Source: Apteryx mantelli (lineage: Eukaryota > Chordata > Aves > Apterygiformes > Apterygidae). From it: 64,000 nt of DNA. The notes under the pieces are model-generated. The model saw only the letters and a list, made by a program, of their open reading frames with translations. It was not told where the DNA came from and ran no database searches. Positions 60,859-64,000 of the stretch are shown here, one piece after another. The stretch spans positions 24,085,207 through 24,149,206 of the forward strand of contig NC_089983.1 in the NCBI RefSeq assembly GCF_036417845.1, in the 5' to 3' direction. Every line of letters starts with the position of its first letter. Position 1 is the stretch's first letter. The position numbers and the translations under genes are program-made.

Positions 60859-61140
60859 AACCTGCTGCCTTCAAGGAGAAGCTAGAGCCAACCCATCTGG
60901 TCAAGAAAGGTGGATATGCTGAGCTGACCTGTAAAGTCACTGGTACCCCTGAGATTAAAATCGCATGGTTCAAGGATAATAGGGAGCTAAAAGAGAGCAA
61001 CAAACACAGGATGTCTTTTACAAAATCCACAGCAGTACTCCACCTTATGGAGGCTGAGACTGAAGACAGTGGAGAATATATTTGTGAGGCCAGAAATGAT
61101 GCTGGAAAAGATATTTGCAGTAGTGTTGTTACAATCAAAG
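60859..61140 (+). CDS. TTN: Titin exon 58: Ig I36
   Basis: 282 nt, phase 1-1. PAAFKEKLEPTHLVKKGG, IKIAWFKDNRELKESNKH, GEYICEARNDAGKDIC. Most like exon 52 and exon 64. Confidence 0.95.
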
Positions 61141-61251
61141 GTGTGTGTGACACCCACCTGCCCACCCAGTTTGTCTCTTTAAACTCTGTGTAGTTTTATA
61201 GGCTTCCAAAACATGATTAATACAAACTGCGTTTTTTCTTTTGCACTGTAG

Positions 61252-61530
61252 AGTCACCTTATTTTAGCAAGGAGTTTCAATCTATGGAAGTCTTAAAGGA
61301 TTCCGATGTGGTTTTGGAGTGCGAGGTGCTTGGCACACCTCCCTTTGAAGTATTTTGGATGAAGGATGATAAACCCGTGCGGAGCAGTAAGAAGCACAGA
61401 ATAAGCATTGAGAAATCTTTCATTAGCCTCCACATTTTCAGGTTTGATGCTTCTGATGTTGGCGAGTATCAGTGTAGAATAACAAATGATGTTGGGAGCT
61501 GCCTCTGCAGTTCGGAGGTCACACTAAAAG
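61252..61530 (+). CDS. TTN: Titin exon 59: Ig I37
   Basis: 279 nt, phase 1-1. SPYFSKEFQSMEVLKDSD, FEVFWMKDDKPVRSSKKH, GEYQCRITNDVGSCLC. Confidence 0.95.
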
Positions 61531-61640
61531 GTTAGTGCAAGCTGCAGAATGACACTGGCACACTCTTATCCCAGTGTGGTTTCCATGCCACACTGCAATG
61601 TATCAGACCTGTACTTACTTAGCCTCTTTCTTCCTGCTAG

Positions 61641-61919
61641 AACCCCCGCAGTTTTTGAAGAAGATAGAAAATATTAGCTCCCTTCGAGGGGGCACAGTTG
61701 TGTTTCAGGCTGCCATTAAAGGCTCATTGCCCATCACCGTGTCCTGGCTGAAAGACAACGATGAAGTGATTGAAGATAACAATATCAAAATGACCTTTGT
61801 GAACAATGTTGCCACTCTTCTGGTGAGGTCTATTGAGCTGAAACATGATGGGAAATATTTCTGCCAGGCTAAAAATGAGGCAGGAATTCAGAGGTGTTCT
61901 GCTCTGTTGACTGTCAAAG
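61641..61919 (+). CDS. TTN: Titin exon 60: Ig I38
   Basis: 279 nt, phase 1-1. PPQFLKKIENISSLRGGT, ITVSWLKDNDEVIEDNN, GKYFCQAKNEAGIQRC. Confidence 0.95.
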
Positions 61920-62014
61920 GTTGGTCCAGCCTCTGAGTGTTTGCAGTGATCTGAGACAGTTGTGATTTTTACAAATGCCCTTAACACACTTCTCTGTCTC
62001 CCTTTTCATAACAG

Positions 62015-62293
62015 AGCCTGCTACAATCATGGACAAGGCTGTGTCAATAGATGTGACTGAGGGAGACCCAGCAACCTTGCAGTGTAAATTTTCAGGAACT
62101 AAAAATATTACAGCCAAGTGGTTCAAAGATGGCAAGGAACTGACTTTAGGCCCAAAATATAAGATCAGCATTACGGATACTGTCTCAGTCCTAAAGGTGC
62201 TGCATACAGAAAAGAAAGATAGTGGGGAATACATATTTGAGGTTCACAATGATGTTGGGAGCAGTAGCTGTTCTGCCAGCATTAATGTCTTAG
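62015..62293 (+). CDS. TTN: Titin exon 61: Ig I39
   Basis: 279 nt, phase 1-1. PATIMDKAVSIDVTEGD, ITAKWFKDGKELTLGPKY. Intron of 95 nt upstream. Confidence 0.95.
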
Positions 62294-62411
62294 GTGTGTA
62301 TGGGCTCTCTTTTATTATTGGTTTTACAGAGATACTGTCTTCTCCTGAGATGAGACCTACCACAACTGTAGCTGAATTTAATACTTTGTCTTTTTACTCT
62401 GTCTTGGATAG

Positions 62412-62699
62412 ATCTCATTTTACCACCTAAATTCACTAAAAAACTGAAGAAAATGGACAGCATTAAAGGGTCTTTCGTCCACTTAGAGTGCATAGTGTCT
62501 GGTTCACATCCTATAAGTATCCAGTGGTACAAGGATGGCCAAGAGATAACAGCAAGTGATAAGCACAAATACTCTTTCCATGATAATACTGCCTTCCTGG
62601 AAATCAATAAGCTGGAAGGCACAGACAGTGGCTCTTACATCTGTGAAGCAACAAATGAGGCAGGAAGCAACCAATGCAGTGGTTTCTTAACAGTCAAAG
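62412..62699 (+). CDS. TTN: Titin exon 62: Ig I40
   Basis: 288 nt, phase 1-1. DLILPPKFTKKLKKMDSI, ISIQWYKDGQEITASDKH, GSYICEATNEAGSNQC. Confidence 0.95.
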
Positions 62700-62802
62700 G
62701 TTTGAGCTCCTTCTTCTTTCTCTAGTATTAGGCCTCTAATTCATAATTTTGGAATTCTCCTGTCTCAGAGTAATCCTCTTTCTTCTTTTTTACCTGTTAT
62801 AG

Positions 62803-63081
62803 AACCGCCATATTTTGTGGAAAAACCCCAGTCCCAAGAGACTGTGCCCAATGCTAGGGTTCAGTTCAAAGCACTGGTGAAAGGCTCTACTCCTCTACAG
62901 ATAAAGTGGTTTAAAGACAGCCAAGAGCTCCTTTCCGGAGCCAATCGCTCTGTCTGGAAAGATGACACTTCTAGTGTGCTGGAGCTCTTCTCAGCTAGGA
63001 CTTCTGATTCCGGGAACTATACTTGTCAGATAAGCAATGATGTGGGGACAGCAACTTGCAAAGCAGCTCTGTTTGTGAAAG
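62803..63081 (+). CDS. TTN: Titin exon 63: Ig I41
   Basis: 279 nt, phase 1-1. PPYFVEKPQSQETVPNA, LQIKWFKDSQELLSGANR, GNYTCQISNDVGTATC. Confidence 0.95.
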
Positions 63082-63216
63082 GTGTGCAACCCAATGTTCT
63101 CATCTTTTTGCTTCTGATTTTTCCTTGTAATTTGAGGGAAGAAGGGAGAAAACCCCTGTATTTCCCCAAACTACCTTGAGTATTATAAAGCCTCACCTTT
63201 TCTGTCCATCTTCTAG

Positions 63217-63498
63217 AGCCCCCCAGGTTTATTCAGATGCCGACTCCCATAGTAGCTTTGCGTGAAGGACAGTCCACCACTTTCGAGTGCCAGGTAGTAG
63301 GCACACCAGAGATCCACGTCACCTGGTACCTGGATGGGAATGAAGTGACTGACCGAGCTAAGTACAGCATCTCCTTCATAGATGGTTTAGCCACTTTGAA
63401 AGTCACTCAAGCCAGAGTGTTGGATAGTGGGATTTATGTCTGTGAAGCCCACAATGACGCAGGTAGTGAGAGCTGCAGCGTCGAGCTGAAAGTGAAAG
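63217..63498 (+). CDS. TTN: Titin exon 64: Ig I42
   Basis: 282 nt, phase 1-1. PPRFIQMPTPIVALREGQ, IHVTWYLDGNEVTDRAKY, GIYVCEAHNDAGSESC. Confidence 0.95.
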
Positions 63499-63622
63499 GT
63501 TGGTTGTGACCATTTTGTCCTCATTGAGCAATGCCATATGGTGGGCGTGATGAAACAGGGAGACCTTTTCTCCCCTCATCCTCTCAGGCTACTCTCCACC
63601 CTCTCCCTATTTCTCTTTATAG

Positions 63623-63901
63623 AGCCTCCAACATTTGTTCGGGAGTTGAGACCCACCGAGGTGGTGAAGGGTATGGAGGCCACACTCGAGTGTGAGGTGA
63701 CTGGTACTCCTCCATTTGAGGTGAAATGGCTGAAGAACAATAAGGAAATGTTCAGCAGCAAGAAATATGCCATCTCCACCAAAGAATCAGTGTTTACTCT
63801 TAATGTGACTAACTGTGATATCTCGGATGTTGGCGAATATCAATGCATTATATCAAATGAAGGAGGGAGCTGTTCTTGTAGTACAAGGCTCAGCTTGAAA
63901 G
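63623..63901 (+). CDS. TTN: Titin exon 65: Ig I43 (last exon in the window)
   Basis: 279 nt, phase 1-1. PPTFVRELRPTEVVKGME, FEVKWLKNNKEMFSSKKY, GEYQCIISNEGGSCSC. The donor at 63902 opens the intron in which the window ends; the coding sequence continues beyond it. Confidence 0.95.
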
Positions 63902-64000
63902 GTCAGCCCCCTAGGAAGCACACCCCCAAATATTCAGTCCCCTAGCTATAGTGTAGTGACTTGGATGACCTTATATGATCTCTTTTTCCCCTTCTCCATT

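Overview
The window is the 5' part of one very large gene on the + strand: avian titin (TTN). Translating the spliced exons gives titin's opening residues (MTTKAPTFTQPLQ), the Z1/Z2 Ig pair, the Z-repeats, Ig Z3-Z9, the proximal I-band Igs I1-I15, the novex exons, the N2B exon and the start of the middle tandem-Ig segment. A minus-strand CR1 retroposon in an intron, very few other interspersed repeats and compact introns point to a bird; I cannot name the species. Splice junctions were read by hand: each listed exon keeps the frame with its neighbours, and all introns are GT-AG except one GC-AG.

Layout. 1-2474: TATA box, probable non-coding exon 1 with a strong 16-bp hairpin, intron 1. 2475-19765: start codon, Ig Z1 and Z2 (telethonin-binding in known titins), Ser-Pro-Arg cluster, Z-repeats, Z3. 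20085-27075: Z4-Z9 and I1, ending in a 1.7-kb exon. 27171-36461: I2-I15, nearly one Ig per exon. 36462-41977: exons matching human novex-1 (exon 45) and novex-2 (exon 46), an extra 519-nt Ig exon with no human counterpart that I know of, and the 57-nt exon 47. 41978-48522: novex-3 (exon 48), 6.5 kb, six Igs, a nine-copy 78-bp coding repeat and its own stop codon. 52720-55278: N2B exon (exon 49), two Igs, about 517 residues of unique sequence, one Ig. 55975-63901: exons 50-65, constitutively phase 1-1 Ig exons of the N2BA-type middle segment, with an exact six-exon periodicity. The window ends in the intron after exon 65; the rest of the middle Ig segment, PEVK, A-band, kinase and M-line parts lie outside.

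How it works together. The N-terminal part anchors titin in the Z-disc (telethonin on Z1Z2, alpha-actinin on the Z-repeats in known titins). The tandem Igs, N2B unique sequence and middle Igs form the extensible I-band spring, tuned by alternative splicing. Splicing into exon 48 instead gives a short titin (novex-3) that stops before the A-band. Exon numbers below are human TTN numbers assigned by order and sequence. With one central Z-repeat exon absent and one novex-like exon added, every other exon falls on its human number. Human comparisons are from memory, not from an alignment run here.
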